From Gemmatimonadaceae bacterium (GTDB taxonomy: Bacteria; Gemmatimonadota; Gemmatimonadetes; Gemmatimonadales; Gemmatimonadaceae), in NCBI GenBank assembly GCA_019745365.1, contig JAIETI010000122.1:1-34253 (forward strand): DNA of 34,253 nt, given 5' to 3'. Of the stretch, positions 8,801 through 16,059 are shown piece after piece. How positions within the stretch are numbered: the stretch's first letter is position 1; each line of letters opens with the position of its first letter. The notes beneath the pieces are model-generated. The model saw only the letters and a list, made by a program, of their open reading frames with translations. It was not told the DNA's origin and made no database searches. Position numbers and translations under genes: made by a program.

Positions 8801-9196
8801 TCGCTCGGTGACTTCATGTTCCGGGATGCCGACAACGCCGGTCGCACCGTCGAGTCGGCCAAGCCGATAGGGTACTACTTCCGCGCAATCCAGACGGGTG
8901 GCATCGGCGGGTTGTACGACGTGCTCGGCCCGAACAACAACACGGTCGAAGATGCGAGCTTCGTGAAGGTGCGCGAGGCCTCGCTCGGCTACCGTGTGGG
9001 CAAGCTGATGGGGTACGGGGACTTCACGGTCTCGCTCGTGGGCCGTAACCTCCATACGTTCACCAAGTACAAGGGCTTCGATCCGGAAGTCGGCAACACG
9101 GGAGGTGCGCTCAACTCGGGCGTGCTCAACGCGGTCGACGCCTTCGTCTTCCCGAATCTCCGGCAGTTCACCTTCCAGATCAGCACCAGCTTCTGA
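5867..9196 (+). CDS. SusC/RagA-family TonB-linked outer membrane protein (SusC1)
   Basis: A 1109-residue TonB-dependent transporter that, with a SusD-type lipoprotein, imports an oligomeric nutrient across the outer membrane. The signal peptide covers about residues 1-29 (ending T-A-Q-A-Q). A carboxypeptidase-regulatory-like domain follows (L-T-I-T-G-R-V-V-S-D-A-G). The SusC signature R-L-D-Q-V-V-V-T-G-V lies near residue 116, followed by the plug domain with L-Y-I-I-D-G-V and V-E-V-V-K-G-A-A-A-S-S-L-Y-G-S. The rest is the beta-barrel, which ends in a terminal Phe. I prefer the ATG at 5867, placed 9 nt after GAGG (5854-5857); the ATG at 5858 is also possible. The SusD1 gene follows after 55 nt. 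The substrate cannot be read from the sequence. Confidence 0.92.
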   Translation: MSRLAVRSLKALVAAVSTLAFAASVTTAQAQGLTITGRVVSDAGLPLFGANVTIDALQISVGTNQAGQYTITVPGARVTGQSVILRARSIGFSPAVKTITVSAGAQTQNFELRTDVNRLDQVVVTGVATGTEIKKLPFAVAQVSSQDMPVPGSNPLSQLQGKVPGANIVSATGRPGSAPAVILRGPQSINATGRGQDPLYIIDGVISQGGLQDINPQDIESVEVVKGAAASSLYGSRAGNGVIQITTRSGKNVGDGVKFRSQMEYGQSDIENSYQYPKTNFMLMNEDYSRFCIAVAGQPDCSRTVDIEAEALRVNNDGIDFSLPPATFVNDAGIARNPGAILSRGLFQTNPFPRTYNPIEQFVTNGETINATFDATGRVGRTNFFASANQFRQEGSVRLMDGYRRNSIRLNVDQQLAGNWNFSVRTNYTDVYDYNTAGPWFSLTRQPANVNLFRTDAKGRLFIRSVAQNQGAGNVNPAYTAQNFRPLERINRFIGQVTTRWAPTSWMDVEGNVGYDGRNTVQETQQDKGYRTTASAPATNLGIIIRNAGRSYSLNSSLNVLMKRDWFENKLNTRLTLRYLYEAQDDRRQNSRGENLAVAGLADPDAAIANFTIGGSSETVRQVGMFANVDADYKGRYILSGLVRRDGASLFGAARRWQTYGRGSVAWRASEEAWFPIKQVSDLKFRASVGQAGNRPNFTAQYETFTIGAGGALAPNTLGNVNLRPEVSTETEVGMDLEIKNKYGLTLTYANNVIDGQLLPVPPPAAAGFANQWKNVGELTNKTWEASLNIPIIQKKDLNYSARINFDRTTSLISRLDVPEFFYGANQQGAETMFKIVQGGRFGAMYGRKFVKTCGDLPSTHQAQCGAGLDYQRNSDGFIVYVGQGNTLGDGITKNLWFTRLPAASAPWKGGTNADALGWGLPILYRDSLGAVPVVEVGNALPDFRWSVSQQGSWKRWSAFVLLDATVGKDIWNVGRQWSLGDFMFRDADNAGRTVESAKPIGYYFRAIQTGGIGGLYDVLGPNNNTVEDASFVKVREASLGYRVGKLMGYGDFTVSLVGRNLHTFTKYKGFDPEVGNTGGALNSGVLNAVDAFVFPNLRQFTFQISTSF

Positions 9197-9203
9197 CCTG
9201 AAC

Positions 9204-9231
9204 GCCTGGGCGACCATTCGGTCGCCCAGGC
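9204..9231 (+). other. Perfect intercistronic hairpin between SusC1 and SusD1
   Basis: GCCTGGGCGACC (9204-9215) pairs perfectly with GGTCGCCCAGGC (9220-9231) around the 4-nt loop ATTC. No T-run follows; instead the sequence continues directly into the SusD1 ribosome-binding region (GAGGA before the ATG at 9252). A partial attenuator or an RNA-stabilising stem that sets the SusC:SusD ratio is more likely than a full terminator. Confidence 0.6.
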
Positions 9232-9251
9232 TCCCCACCTGAGGATACGCA

Positions 9252-10883
9252 ATGCGAAAGCATCTCTATCTGAGCGGGGTCGCCATGGCGCTAGGGCTCG
9301 GCGCCTGTGCTGATTCGCTCAATGTCGTGAACAAGAACAACCCGGACGTGGCGCGCGCGTACTCGACGCCCGCCGGTATCGAGTCGGTGATCTCCGGCTT
9401 GGGCGTGCAGGTGAACAACGTCCAGCGTGCGACCGAATCGGTGAATACGCAGGCGAAGATCCTCGCTGGCGAGGGGTATGCGTCGGTGGCGAACTTCGGG
9501 ATGGCAGCGCGCGCGGCGATTCCGCGTAGCGCAATCAACAACGAGCTTGGCAACGACCAGCAGATCGGAAATCTCGCGAACTTCAACTCGTTCTCGCGAT
9601 TCAGCCGGACGGCGGCCAACGCACTCATCGCGCTCGACGCGCTGGTGAAGGGTGGTGGCACGCTCGGATCGCCGGCGCAGAACACCCGCGCGCGCGCGTT
9701 CGGGTTCTTGATGCTCGGTCAGTCGCTCGGCAACCTCGCGCTCGCGTATGATTCTGCCGCGGTGGTGACGCCCGCCGTTCCCAGCTCGGAAGTTCCAGCG
9801 CTCTCGAGCTACCGCGACGTGAGCCGCGCGGCACTGGCGATGCTCGACACTGCCATCGCCGTTGCGAATTCGGCGGACGCGACGACCGGGGCGAATGGCT
9901 TCCCGCTGCCGAACACGTGGATCAATGGCGTCGCGTTGACGCAGGCAAACTTCGTTCGCCTTGCGCGCTCGTACAAGGCGCGGATTCGTGCCGGCGTGGC
10001 CCGCACGACCGCGGAGCGGGCGGCGGTCGATTGGGCTGCGGTGATCGCCGACGCGACCAACGGCGTGACGGCGGACCACTTCGTTTCGCTCAGCCCGAGT
10101 TCCGGCTGGACGGCCGTGTACGATGCCAACCAGTCGTACGTGCCGGGTGGCTGGCATGCCATGCCGATGTTCTACTATGGAATGGCGGACATCTCTGGGC
10201 AGTACGATGCTTGGCTTGCCACGCCGATCGGCTCGCGTCGCGCCTTCCTCGTCACCACCCCCGATCGTCGTTGGCCGCAGGGCAACAACCGTGCGGTGCA
10301 GCAGGCCGAAGCTCCGTCCTCCGTGCTCCTCCCGGCCGGACGCTATGTGCGCAATCGGCCCACCGGCGAAGACGTACCGTTGCTCGGCCCTGGGGACTCG
10401 TTCTACGATCACCGTCGTTGGGGCTCGATCTTCGTCAACTCGCAGGTTGGTAACTACGTCGACCTGTCGAAGACCGAGATCGATATGCTCGCGGCGGAAG
10501 GGTACATCCGCACCGGTAACTTGGCGGCTGCGGCCGCGCTCATCGACATCTCGCGCATCCGCAACGGGCTGCCGTCGATCGGTGTGCCGGCGAGCGCGAC
10601 CGCGCCGATCGGCAACATCGCCGATTGCGTGCCGCGCGTGCCGCAGGGGCCGAGCTTCACGACGACCGCCTGCGGTAACATCCTCGAGGCGATGAAGTAC
10701 GAGAAGCGAATGGAGACCTCGTTCACGGGCTACATGATCTGGTTTGCCGACAACCGCGGCTGGGGTGACCTCGTTGAGGGCACGCCGACCGAGTGGCCGG
10801 TGCCGTACCAAGAGATGCAGGCGCGTCAGCGGCCGTACTACAACGGCCCGAGCCGCGCCGGTAAGGGGACGTACGGCTTCTGA
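9252..10883 (+). CDS. SusD/RagB-family nutrient-binding outer membrane lipoprotein (SusD1)
   Basis: A 543-residue lipoprotein partner of SusC1, expected to cap the transporter on the cell surface and bind its substrate. The signal peptide ends in the lipobox G-L-G-A-C (Cys19). The mature N-terminus (L-N-V-V-N-K-N-N-P-D) resembles the typical SusD start L-x-V-x-N-P-N. The helical TPR-like region (for example R-A-F-G-F-L-M-L-G-Q-S-L-G) and the C-terminal Y-E-K-R-M-E-T motif support the family. It follows SusC1 after a strong hairpin, and its stop TGA shares one base with the ATG of the next gene, so the small lipoprotein gene is co-transcribed. Substrate unknown. Confidence 0.88.
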   Translation: MRKHLYLSGVAMALGLGACADSLNVVNKNNPDVARAYSTPAGIESVISGLGVQVNNVQRATESVNTQAKILAGEGYASVANFGMAARAAIPRSAINNELGNDQQIGNLANFNSFSRFSRTAANALIALDALVKGGGTLGSPAQNTRARAFGFLMLGQSLGNLALAYDSAAVVTPAVPSSEVPALSSYRDVSRAALAMLDTAIAVANSADATTGANGFPLPNTWINGVALTQANFVRLARSYKARIRAGVARTTAERAAVDWAAVIADATNGVTADHFVSLSPSSGWTAVYDANQSYVPGGWHAMPMFYYGMADISGQYDAWLATPIGSRRAFLVTTPDRRWPQGNNRAVQQAEAPSSVLLPAGRYVRNRPTGEDVPLLGPGDSFYDHRRWGSIFVNSQVGNYVDLSKTEIDMLAAEGYIRTGNLAAAAALIDISRIRNGLPSIGVPASATAPIGNIADCVPRVPQGPSFTTTACGNILEAMKYEKRMETSFTGYMIWFADNRGWGDLVEGTPTEWPVPYQEMQARQRPYYNGPSRAGKGTYGF

Positions 10884-11380
10884 TGGCGTGCGCGATGCTG
10901 GCGACCTTCCGGGGCACCGCCGTTCGGCGGCGTCTTGGAGCGGCCCTCAGCATCGCGGCGCTCATCCTGCAGACGGGGTGTTATTCCTATCTGCCGCTGC
11001 AGGACAAGCCGCCCGTCATCGGGACGCGCGTCGCGGTCACGCTCAACGATCGCGGACGGGTGGACCTTGGTGACAAGCTCGGACCCTCAGTGGACCGGGT
11101 CGAAGGGAGTGTGGCGCGGATCGATGGTGACCGCATCGCACTCGATGTGTACCGCACGACGGACCTACGTGGCAGCGATGCCAACTGGAGCGGCGAGCGG
11201 GTCGAGATCGGTTTGAACGGCGTTCGCGGGTTCCAGGAACGTCAGCTGTCGAAGAAGAAGTCGTTCGTGCTCGCGGCCGTGCTGATCGGGACGGTCGTGC
11301 TCTCGGCACTGACGGTGAACCTGAGCGTGTTCGGCGATCCAAAGCAGGACGATCCTCCAGCTCCTCCGAGCGACACGTAG
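10883..11380 (+). CDS. Small lipoprotein of unknown function in the SusC1/SusD1 operon
   Basis: A 165-residue protein with a signal sequence and lipobox L-Q-T-G-C (Cys33). A beta-rich domain follows (G-T-R-V-A-V-T-L-N-D-R-G-R-V), with D-K-L-G-P-S-V-D-R-V-E-G, then a predicted transmembrane helix (about residues 129-150) and a short Asp/Pro-rich tail. The combination of an N-terminal lipid anchor with a C-terminal membrane segment is unusual. The start overlaps the SusD1 stop (TGATG), which implies coupled translation. I do not recognise a named family. From memory, similar short TGCY-type lipoproteins follow SusCD pairs in Gemmatimonadota, but I cannot verify this here. Confidence 0.7.
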   Translation: MACAMLATFRGTAVRRRLGAALSIAALILQTGCYSYLPLQDKPPVIGTRVAVTLNDRGRVDLGDKLGPSVDRVEGSVARIDGDRIALDVYRTTDLRGSDANWSGERVEIGLNGVRGFQERQLSKKKSFVLAAVLIGTVVLSALTVNLSVFGDPKQDDPPAPPSDT

Positions 11381-11438
11381 GCGTACGATGCTGACCGTCG
11401 CTTCCCCACCTGTACTCACCCCACGGAGTCTGCAATCA

Positions 11439-12296
11439 ATGCGGATGCTGCGTATCCTCTCTCTCGGCGCGATCGCGATCGCGGCTGCGGCCTGCTCGGA
11501 CGACGCGGGCGATGCGGTCTCGCCCACGATCCCGCCGCTCGCTTTCGTTCGGTATATCAACGCGGTCCCAGATACCCTGAACACCACCGTCCGGTGGGTC
11601 GATGAAGTCGCCTACACGCCGCAGACGTTCATCAACGTCGCGTACCGTGGTATGGGCCAGGGCAACTTCCAGGGGCTCAAGGCCGGCTCGCGCCGCTTCA
11701 AGGTGTTCACGGCGGACGTCGTGAACTTCTCGGTGGCGGGGAACACCGCGGTGCTCGTCGATACGACGATCACCTTTGAGGCCGGCAAGTACTACACGCT
11801 CCTCCATCATGGCTATGCGCGTGCGGGCTCGGCGCCGCGGCAGCGCATCGTCGTGATTGAGGAGAACATCCCGACGCCGGGCGCGAACATCGCCGTCCGC
11901 GCGATCAACGCGGGGATGGGGCTTGGCGCGCAGGACTTTTACATGCTCGCGACCACGACCACCGCGATCGCGGGAACGCCGACGGTCGGTGCCCTCGCAG
12001 AAGGTGCGCGGTCGACGTACACGAACGTCGCGCCAGCGGCCTTCGCGTTCCGTACGGCGGCGCCGGGCACGACCACGGCGGTCGCGAGTGGCGGCGCGCC
12101 GGCCGGGCTGGCGGCGGTTGCTGCCGCGCCGGGCGTTGTCGCCGCTGATCCGGTGGCTGGTGCCACCATTGCGGGTTCGGTACTGACTGCCATCGCCTTC
12201 CCGGCGTCGGTGGTCGGTTCGGCGGCGGCGACCGCCGCGACGCCGAGCGTGCTGTTCTTCGTCGACAAGCAGCCGCCGCGCACGACCTCGCCGTAA
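11439..12296 (+). CDS. DUF4397 domain-containing lipoprotein
   Basis: A 285-residue protein with a signal peptide and lipobox A-A-A-C (M-R-M-L-R-I-L-S-L then A-I-A-A-A-A-C). The DUF4397 hallmark is near the start: V-R-Y-I-N-A-V-P-D-T, followed by beta-strands such as F-K-V-F-T-A-D and a second V-R-A-I-N-A-G repeat. The C-terminal third is low-complexity, rich in Ala, Gly, Val and Thr. I chose the ATG at 11439, 10 nt after CGGAG (11424-11428), because translation from the in-frame ATG at 11388 would add 17 residues in front of the signal peptide. The gene lies 58 nt after the small lipoprotein gene and is followed by a terminator-like hairpin, so it is probably the last gene of the SusC1 operon. 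Function unknown; an adhesive or binding role is inference. Confidence 0.78.
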   Translation: MRMLRILSLGAIAIAAAACSDDAGDAVSPTIPPLAFVRYINAVPDTLNTTVRWVDEVAYTPQTFINVAYRGMGQGNFQGLKAGSRRFKVFTADVVNFSVAGNTAVLVDTTITFEAGKYYTLLHHGYARAGSAPRQRIVVIEENIPTPGANIAVRAINAGMGLGAQDFYMLATTTTAIAGTPTVGALAEGARSTYTNVAPAAFAFRTAAPGTTTAVASGGAPAGLAAVAAAPGVVAADPVAGATIAGSVLTAIAFPASVVGSAAATAATPSVLFFVDKQPPRTTSP

Positions 12297-12313
12297 CGGT
12301 CGCTCTCAGGCTC

Positions 12314-12355
12314 CGCGGCCGTCGACGGGTTCCCGTCGGCGGCCGCGTTTCCTTT
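12314..12355 (+). terminator. Rho-independent terminator-like hairpin after the SusC1 operon
   Basis: CGCGGCCGTCGACGG (12314-12328) pairs with CCGTCGGCGGCCGCG (12333-12347) over 15 bp with a single T-G wobble and a GTTC loop. It is followed by TTTCCTTTC. This is the clearest terminator in the window and separates the SusC1 operon from the plug-only gene pair. Confidence 0.7.
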
Positions 12356-12365
12356 CTCCCTCATC

Positions 12366-13097
12366 ATGACCCTTCGCCGCGTTCTCCTCGGTCTGTCGAT
12401 CCCGCTCAGTGCGGGAGTACTCGACGCGCAGATCATCCGTGGGGTCGTGAAGTCCCAACGCGATGAACGCGTGCTTGAGGGGGTGCGGGTCACGGCGATC
12501 AACCGACTCGCGAAGCCGCTCGCCGAGGTGGTGTCGGACGCGGAGGGGAAGTTCTTCCTCCGGGTCGATGCCGGCGGGCAACCCTTCGTGGTGCAGATCC
12601 GGCGGATCGGGCTGATGCCGAGCGCGTCGGACGAGATCCGCGCCAAGGCAACCGATACGTTGGATTTCGACTTTCTCGTGCCGGAATCACCGGTCGCCAA
12701 CGAGGCGATCCGGGTGATCGGCGAGAAGTCGAACAACGAACGCCACCTCGAGGAGGCCAACCGCCGCGGGTGGCGTGTGATCCCGCCGGAGCTCGTGGCC
12801 GACTGGCGCGACCGCGCGCAGACGATGAGTGATCTCCTCCGCGCGACGGCGGGGGCGGGACTGACGATGCCCCGGCGCGACGGGGACTGCATCCGGAGTT
12901 CGCGGAGCGGGAATCGGTGTCTCACGTGGGTCGTGGACGGCGTGGTGCTCGGCCCAAGCGCGATCCTGAATCCCCGCGACGTGTACTTCATGGCGGTGCT
13001 TTCGCCATCGGAGGCCGCGGTGCAGTGGGGCGATCGCGCTCCATCGGGCGCGATCGTCGTGTGGACCCGCGCGTACGGTGATCGGGTCAAACGGTAA
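12366..13097 (+). CDS. Secreted plug-only TonB-type protein, copy 1
   Basis: A 243-residue protein with a signal peptide (ending L-D-A-Q). A carboxypeptidase-regulatory-like domain follows (I-I-R-G-V-V-K-S-Q then V-R-V-T-A-I-N-R, residues about 23-110), then a segment resembling the plug of a TonB receptor without any barrel. The plug-like part contains P-R-R-D-G-D-C-I-R, a second Cys nine residues later, V-V-D-G (compare I-I-D-G in SusC) and a final W-G-D-R-A-P-S-G-A-I-V-V-W-T-R. The downstream gene is a clear paralogue and overlaps it by 20 nt. The protein is too short to form a pore. It may be a periplasmic regulator or a soluble partner of TonB machinery, but this is inference. Confidence 0.72.
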   Translation: MTLRRVLLGLSIPLSAGVLDAQIIRGVVKSQRDERVLEGVRVTAINRLAKPLAEVVSDAEGKFFLRVDAGGQPFVVQIRRIGLMPSASDEIRAKATDTLDFDFLVPESPVANEAIRVIGEKSNNERHLEEANRRGWRVIPPELVADWRDRAQTMSDLLRATAGAGLTMPRRDGDCIRSSRSGNRCLTWVVDGVVLGPSAILNPRDVYFMAVLSPSEAAVQWGDRAPSGAIVVWTRAYGDRVKR

Positions 13098-13815
13098 GCG
13101 CTGGCTCGCGGCCGGAGCCTTCGCGCTCGCGGGCCCCCTCCACGCGCAACTCTTGCGCGGCACCGCCCGCGACGAGCAGACCGAACGCCCGCTGGTCGGT
13201 GTGCGCATCACCGCACTCGGCGCCCGTGATAGTACGCTCGCCGAGGCGCTCACCGATAGCGCGGGGCGCTTTCGGCTCAACGTGTATGCGGGCGGCGCGC
13301 CCTTTCGGCTGATGGCGCGGCGGATCGGGCTACAGGTCGTACGCACCGAACCGGTGTCGGCGGCACCCAGCGATACGCTGACCTTCGATCTGATGATCGC
13401 CGCCGTGGCGGTCGGACTCGATACGCAGCGGGTGCTTGGCGCGCTCAGCAAGAACGAACTCGCGCTGGCGGATGCGCGACGCCGAGGGTGGGAGGTGATC
13501 TCCCCAGAAGTGATCGCGGGGGCGCGGAACCGGGCGAACAGTGTGATGGACCTCCTCCGCGACGCCGGCATCGCCGGGCTCGTTCCGCCGCGCCGAGACG
13601 GGGACTGCATCCGCACGGCGCGCAGCGGGAGTCGGTGCCTCGTCCTCGTCGTGGACGGGCTCCTGCAGGGGGCGAACCCGTATCTCGACCCCCGCGCGGT
13701 GTACTTCATCGCCCTTGTTCCCGGGTCGCAGGCCACGGCGCTCTGGGGGCCGCGCGCCCTGGGGGGCGCGATCGTGGTCCAGACGAGGAACTTCGCCGAC
13801 CAAGTCAAGCGGTAG
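13078..13815 (+). CDS. Secreted plug-only TonB-type protein, copy 2
   Basis: A 245-residue paralogue of the preceding protein. It shares the signal peptide plus regulatory-like domain (L-L-R-G-T-A-R-D then V-R-I-T-A-L-G), the G-W-E-V-I-S-P-E-V stretch, P-R-R-D-G-D-C-I-R, the C-x9-C cysteine pair, V-V-D-G, and the closing G-G-A-I-V-V-Q-T-R. The start is the GTG at 13078, inside the end of the upstream gene (20-nt overlap). It leads straight into K-R-W-L-A-A-G-A-F-A-L-A, a signal peptide ending P-L-H-A-Q. Tandem duplication followed by divergence explains the pair. No enzymatic motif is visible. Confidence 0.72.
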   Translation: MIGSNGKRWLAAGAFALAGPLHAQLLRGTARDEQTERPLVGVRITALGARDSTLAEALTDSAGRFRLNVYAGGAPFRLMARRIGLQVVRTEPVSAAPSDTLTFDLMIAAVAVGLDTQRVLGALSKNELALADARRRGWEVISPEVIAGARNRANSVMDLLRDAGIAGLVPPRRDGDCIRTARSGSRCLVLVVDGLLQGANPYLDPRAVYFIALVPGSQATALWGPRALGGAIVVQTRNFADQVKR

Positions 13816-13881
13816 CGAACGAAACGTGGGGGCGTTCCCGACAGTAGTAGAGGGTGCGTCGGCTATCTTTCTCCCCTAGTG

Positions 13882-14700
13882 ATGCTCCTCCGCACCCTCC
13901 CACTCCTGCTCGCTCTCCAGGGCCCCACCCTCCCCGCGCCGACGGGGATGGTGAGCGATTTCGCGCAGGTGCTCTCCGACGGGGCCAAGGCGCGGATGGA
14001 GCGCGTGATCACCGACGTGCGCGCGAAGTCCGGGGGCGAGATCGCGGTCGTCACGCTCCCCGATCTCGCGGGCGCCGACGTCGGGCAGGTCGCGCTCCGG
14101 ATCGGACGCGAGTGGAAGGTCGGCGCGAACGCCGCGATCGGTGACCGGTCGCGGAATGCGGGGATCGTGGTGCTGCTCGTCCCGAAGGAGACCTCGTCCG
14201 ATGGTCGAGGGTACATCTCGATCCAGACGGGGCAGGGGACCGAGGGCTTCATCACCGATGCCGAGGCGGGCGACATGCGCCGCGCCGCGACCGAGTATTT
14301 CAGGTCGCGCGACTACTCCGGAGGGGTGGAGCTCATCACCTTCGCGGTGGCGACGAAGTTCGCGGGGGAGTTCGGTTTCACGCTGGACTCGAGTCTCACC
14401 CTCCCCGCGGAGCCCCGCGCGCGGCGCGGCAAGCGGAACGGCGGCTTCCCCTTTCTTCTGCTGTTCATCGTGGTGTTCGCGATCATCAGCGCGCTCGGAC
14501 GGCGCGGGCGCGGTGGACGCGGTGGTGGCGGCGGGCTCGGCGGCGCGCTCCCGTGGATCATCCTCGATGCCGCGCTCAACTCCCGGAGTCGCGGTGGATG
14601 GGGCGGCGGCGGTGGATTCGGCGGTGGTGGCGGTGGCGGATTCGGTGGCTTCGGTGGCGGTGGCGGGTTCTCCGGTGGAGGTTCCAGTGGTAGCTGGTAA
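13882..14700 (+). CDS. TPM (YgcG-type) domain membrane protein with Gly-rich tail
   Basis: A 272-residue protein. The signal-like N-terminus leads into a TPM domain: V-S-D-F-A-Q-V-L-S-D-G-A-K near residues 24-36, S-G-G-E-I-A-V-V-T-L near 50-59, and G-I-V-V-L-L-V-P. A transmembrane helix follows (P-F-L-L-L-F-I-V-V-F-A-I-I, about 190-202), and the tail is almost pure Gly with Trp, Phe and Ser, ending G-S-S-G-S-W. TPM-family proteins are membrane-anchored and often encoded beside LemA genes; LemA is two genes downstream here. The start is ATG 13882 (a GTG precedes it directly at 13879). The next gene begins 13 nt after the stop. Proposed roles in envelope or photosystem maintenance in other organisms should not be transferred directly. 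Confidence 0.85.
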   Translation: MLLRTLPLLLALQGPTLPAPTGMVSDFAQVLSDGAKARMERVITDVRAKSGGEIAVVTLPDLAGADVGQVALRIGREWKVGANAAIGDRSRNAGIVVLLVPKETSSDGRGYISIQTGQGTEGFITDAEAGDMRRAATEYFRSRDYSGGVELITFAVATKFAGEFGFTLDSSLTLPAEPRARRGKRNGGFPFLLLFIVVFAIISALGRRGRGGRGGGGGLGGALPWIILDAALNSRSRGGWGGGGGFGGGGGGGFGGFGGGGGFSGGGSSGSW

Positions 14701-14712
14701 CGAGGTACTCTG

Positions 14713-15417
14713 ATGTCAGCGCTCAAACTCGATGGGCTGGTGGCACAGCTGACGAAGGCCTGGGGCGACGATCTCGTCGCCGTGGTCCTCTTCGGCTCGG
14801 CAGCTGGTGGCGACGCCGCGAAGGACTCCGATCAGAATGTCATGGTCGTTGTCCGCGAGTTCCGGCCCGCGGGAGTGATCGCCGCGGGGGCGGTCGCGCG
14901 CGCGTGGGCTGACGCGGGACAACCGCCGCCCCTCACGATGACCCTCGGCGAGTGGCGCGGGAGCTCCGACATCTTCGCGATCGAGTACGCGGATGTGCTC
15001 GAGCGGCATCGGGTGCTGGCGGGCGCGCTCCCTGTTGAGGGGGTGACCGTCGACCGTGAGCATCTGCGCCTGCAGCTCGAACGCGAAGCGATGGGAAAGC
15101 TGCTGCGCCTGCGGCAGGGAATGCTCGTCACGAGCGGTGATGCCAAGCGTACGATCGCACTTATGGTGGAGTCGATCGGGACGATCATGGTGTTGCTCCG
15201 CGGCGTGCTCCACCTGAGTGGCGAGGTGGCGCCTCCGACGCACGATGCGGTGGCGCGGGCGGCGGCGGCCAAGGTCGGCTTCGACGTCTCGCCGTTGCTG
15301 TCGATCTTGGCGCACCGGAAGGGCGATGCAAAGATGGAGGCCGTGCGGTCCGCGGAGATCGTGCGGGCGTACCACGGATGCGTCGAGCGAGTAGCGACGT
15401 GGGTGGATGGCGCGTAG
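14713..15417 (+). CDS. Nucleotidyltransferase-fold protein with an altered catalytic motif
   Basis: A 234-residue cytoplasmic protein with no signal peptide. Residues 26-47 match the pol-beta-type nucleotidyltransferase motif: L-F-G-S-A-A-G-G-D-A-A-K-D-S-D-Q-N-V-M-V-V-V. In active enzymes the pattern is G-S...S-D-x-D; here the second Asp is Asn (D40, N42), so metal binding is probably weakened or lost. The C-terminal half is helical and could be a HEPN-like or substrate domain (residues 110-234). It is placed between the TPM and LemA genes, 13 nt after the former, which suggests a shared role in envelope maintenance. I would not assign a nucleotide-transfer activity without testing. Confidence 0.7.
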   Translation: MSALKLDGLVAQLTKAWGDDLVAVVLFGSAAGGDAAKDSDQNVMVVVREFRPAGVIAAGAVARAWADAGQPPPLTMTLGEWRGSSDIFAIEYADVLERHRVLAGALPVEGVTVDREHLRLQLEREAMGKLLRLRQGMLVTSGDAKRTIALMVESIGTIMVLLRGVLHLSGEVAPPTHDAVARAAAAKVGFDVSPLLSILAHRKGDAKMEAVRSAEIVRAYHGCVERVATWVDGA

Positions 15418-15445
15418 GAAGGACAGGAACGACAGGAAGGACAGG
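15417..15445 (+). repeat. Short purine-rich 9-bp tandem repeat
   Basis: After the stop codon, GGACAGGAA (15421-15429), CGACAGGAA (15430-15438) and GGACAGG (15439-15445) form nearly three 9-bp units. The 12-mer AGGAAGGACAGG occurs at 15416-15427 and again at 15434-15445. It lies in the 69-nt leader of the LemA gene, upstream of its real ribosome-binding site GGAGGAG. Confidence 0.6.
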
Positions 15446-15486
15446 TTGTTCGGTGTTTCACTGAGTTCTCAACGGAGGAGTATCCG

Positions 15487-16059
15487 ATGCGGAAATTGAT
15501 CTTGGCGCTCACGCTCCCACTGGCGGCGTGCGGCTATAACAGCATTCAGACGATGGACGAGACGGCGAAGGCCGCGAAGCAGCAGATCGAGGTGCAGCTG
15601 CAGCGCCGCGCCGATCTGGTGCCGAACCTCGTCAACACCGTGAAGGGGTACGCGCAGCAGGAGCAGGACGTGTTCGTGAAAGTCGCGGAAGCGCGCGCCG
15701 GACTCGCGGGTGCGGTGCAGGGCGGCAAGCTCGCGGAGATGGCCAACGCCAACCAGCAGCTCACCGGCGCGCTCGGTCGGCTGATGGTCGTGGCTGAGGC
15801 GTATCCGCAGTTGAAGAGCGATCAGGCGTTCTTGCAGCTGCAGGATGAGTTGACCGGGACCGAGAACCGGATCGCGGTCTCGCGCACGGACTACAACAAG
15901 GCGGTGCAGGACTACAACGCCTACATCCGCAAGTTCCCGCAGGTGCTCACGGCGAAGGTGATCGGGGCCAAGCCGCAGGAGTACTTCGAGGTCACCACCC
16001 CGGGCGCGCGTGAAGCGCCGACGGTGGACTTCTCGAAGCCGGCCGCGAAGGCCCCGTGA
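15487..16059 (+). CDS. LemA family lipoprotein
   Basis: A 190-residue LemA family protein. Its signature is clear: Y-N-S-I-Q-T-M-D-E near the N-terminus, then L-Q-R-R-A-D-L-V-P-N-L-V-N-T-V-K-G-Y (residues about 38-55), and the C-terminal Y-N-K-A-V-Q-D-Y-N-A-Y-I-R-K-F-P. Most LemA proteins carry an N-terminal transmembrane helix, but here the anchor looks like a lipobox (P-L-A-A-C, Cys15). The start ATG has GGAGGAG 6-12 nt upstream. The stop TGA overlaps the GTG of the haloperoxidase-like gene (GTGA), so the two are coupled. LemA function is unresolved; its neighbourhood with TPM proteins is a known recurring association. Confidence 0.92.
   Translation: MRKLILALTLPLAACGYNSIQTMDETAKAAKQQIEVQLQRRADLVPNLVNTVKGYAQQEQDVFVKVAEARAGLAGAVQGGKLAEMANANQQLTGALGRLMVVAEAYPQLKSDQAFLQLQDELTGTENRIAVSRTDYNKAVQDYNAYIRKFPQVLTAKVIGAKPQEYFEVTTPGAREAPTVDFSKPAAKAP

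Noticed and set aside
7523-9238. 571-codon minus-strand open frame opposite SusC1
   Set aside because: Mirror of high-GC3 codon use; no signal, domain or start context, while SusC1 is unmistakable.
9291-10811. 506-codon minus-strand open frame opposite SusD1
   Set aside because: Same shadow effect; Arg/His-rich composition with no domain or start context.
14581-14697. GGN-rich direct repeats
   Set aside because: Explained by the Gly-rich tail of the TPM protein; no non-coding repeat needed.
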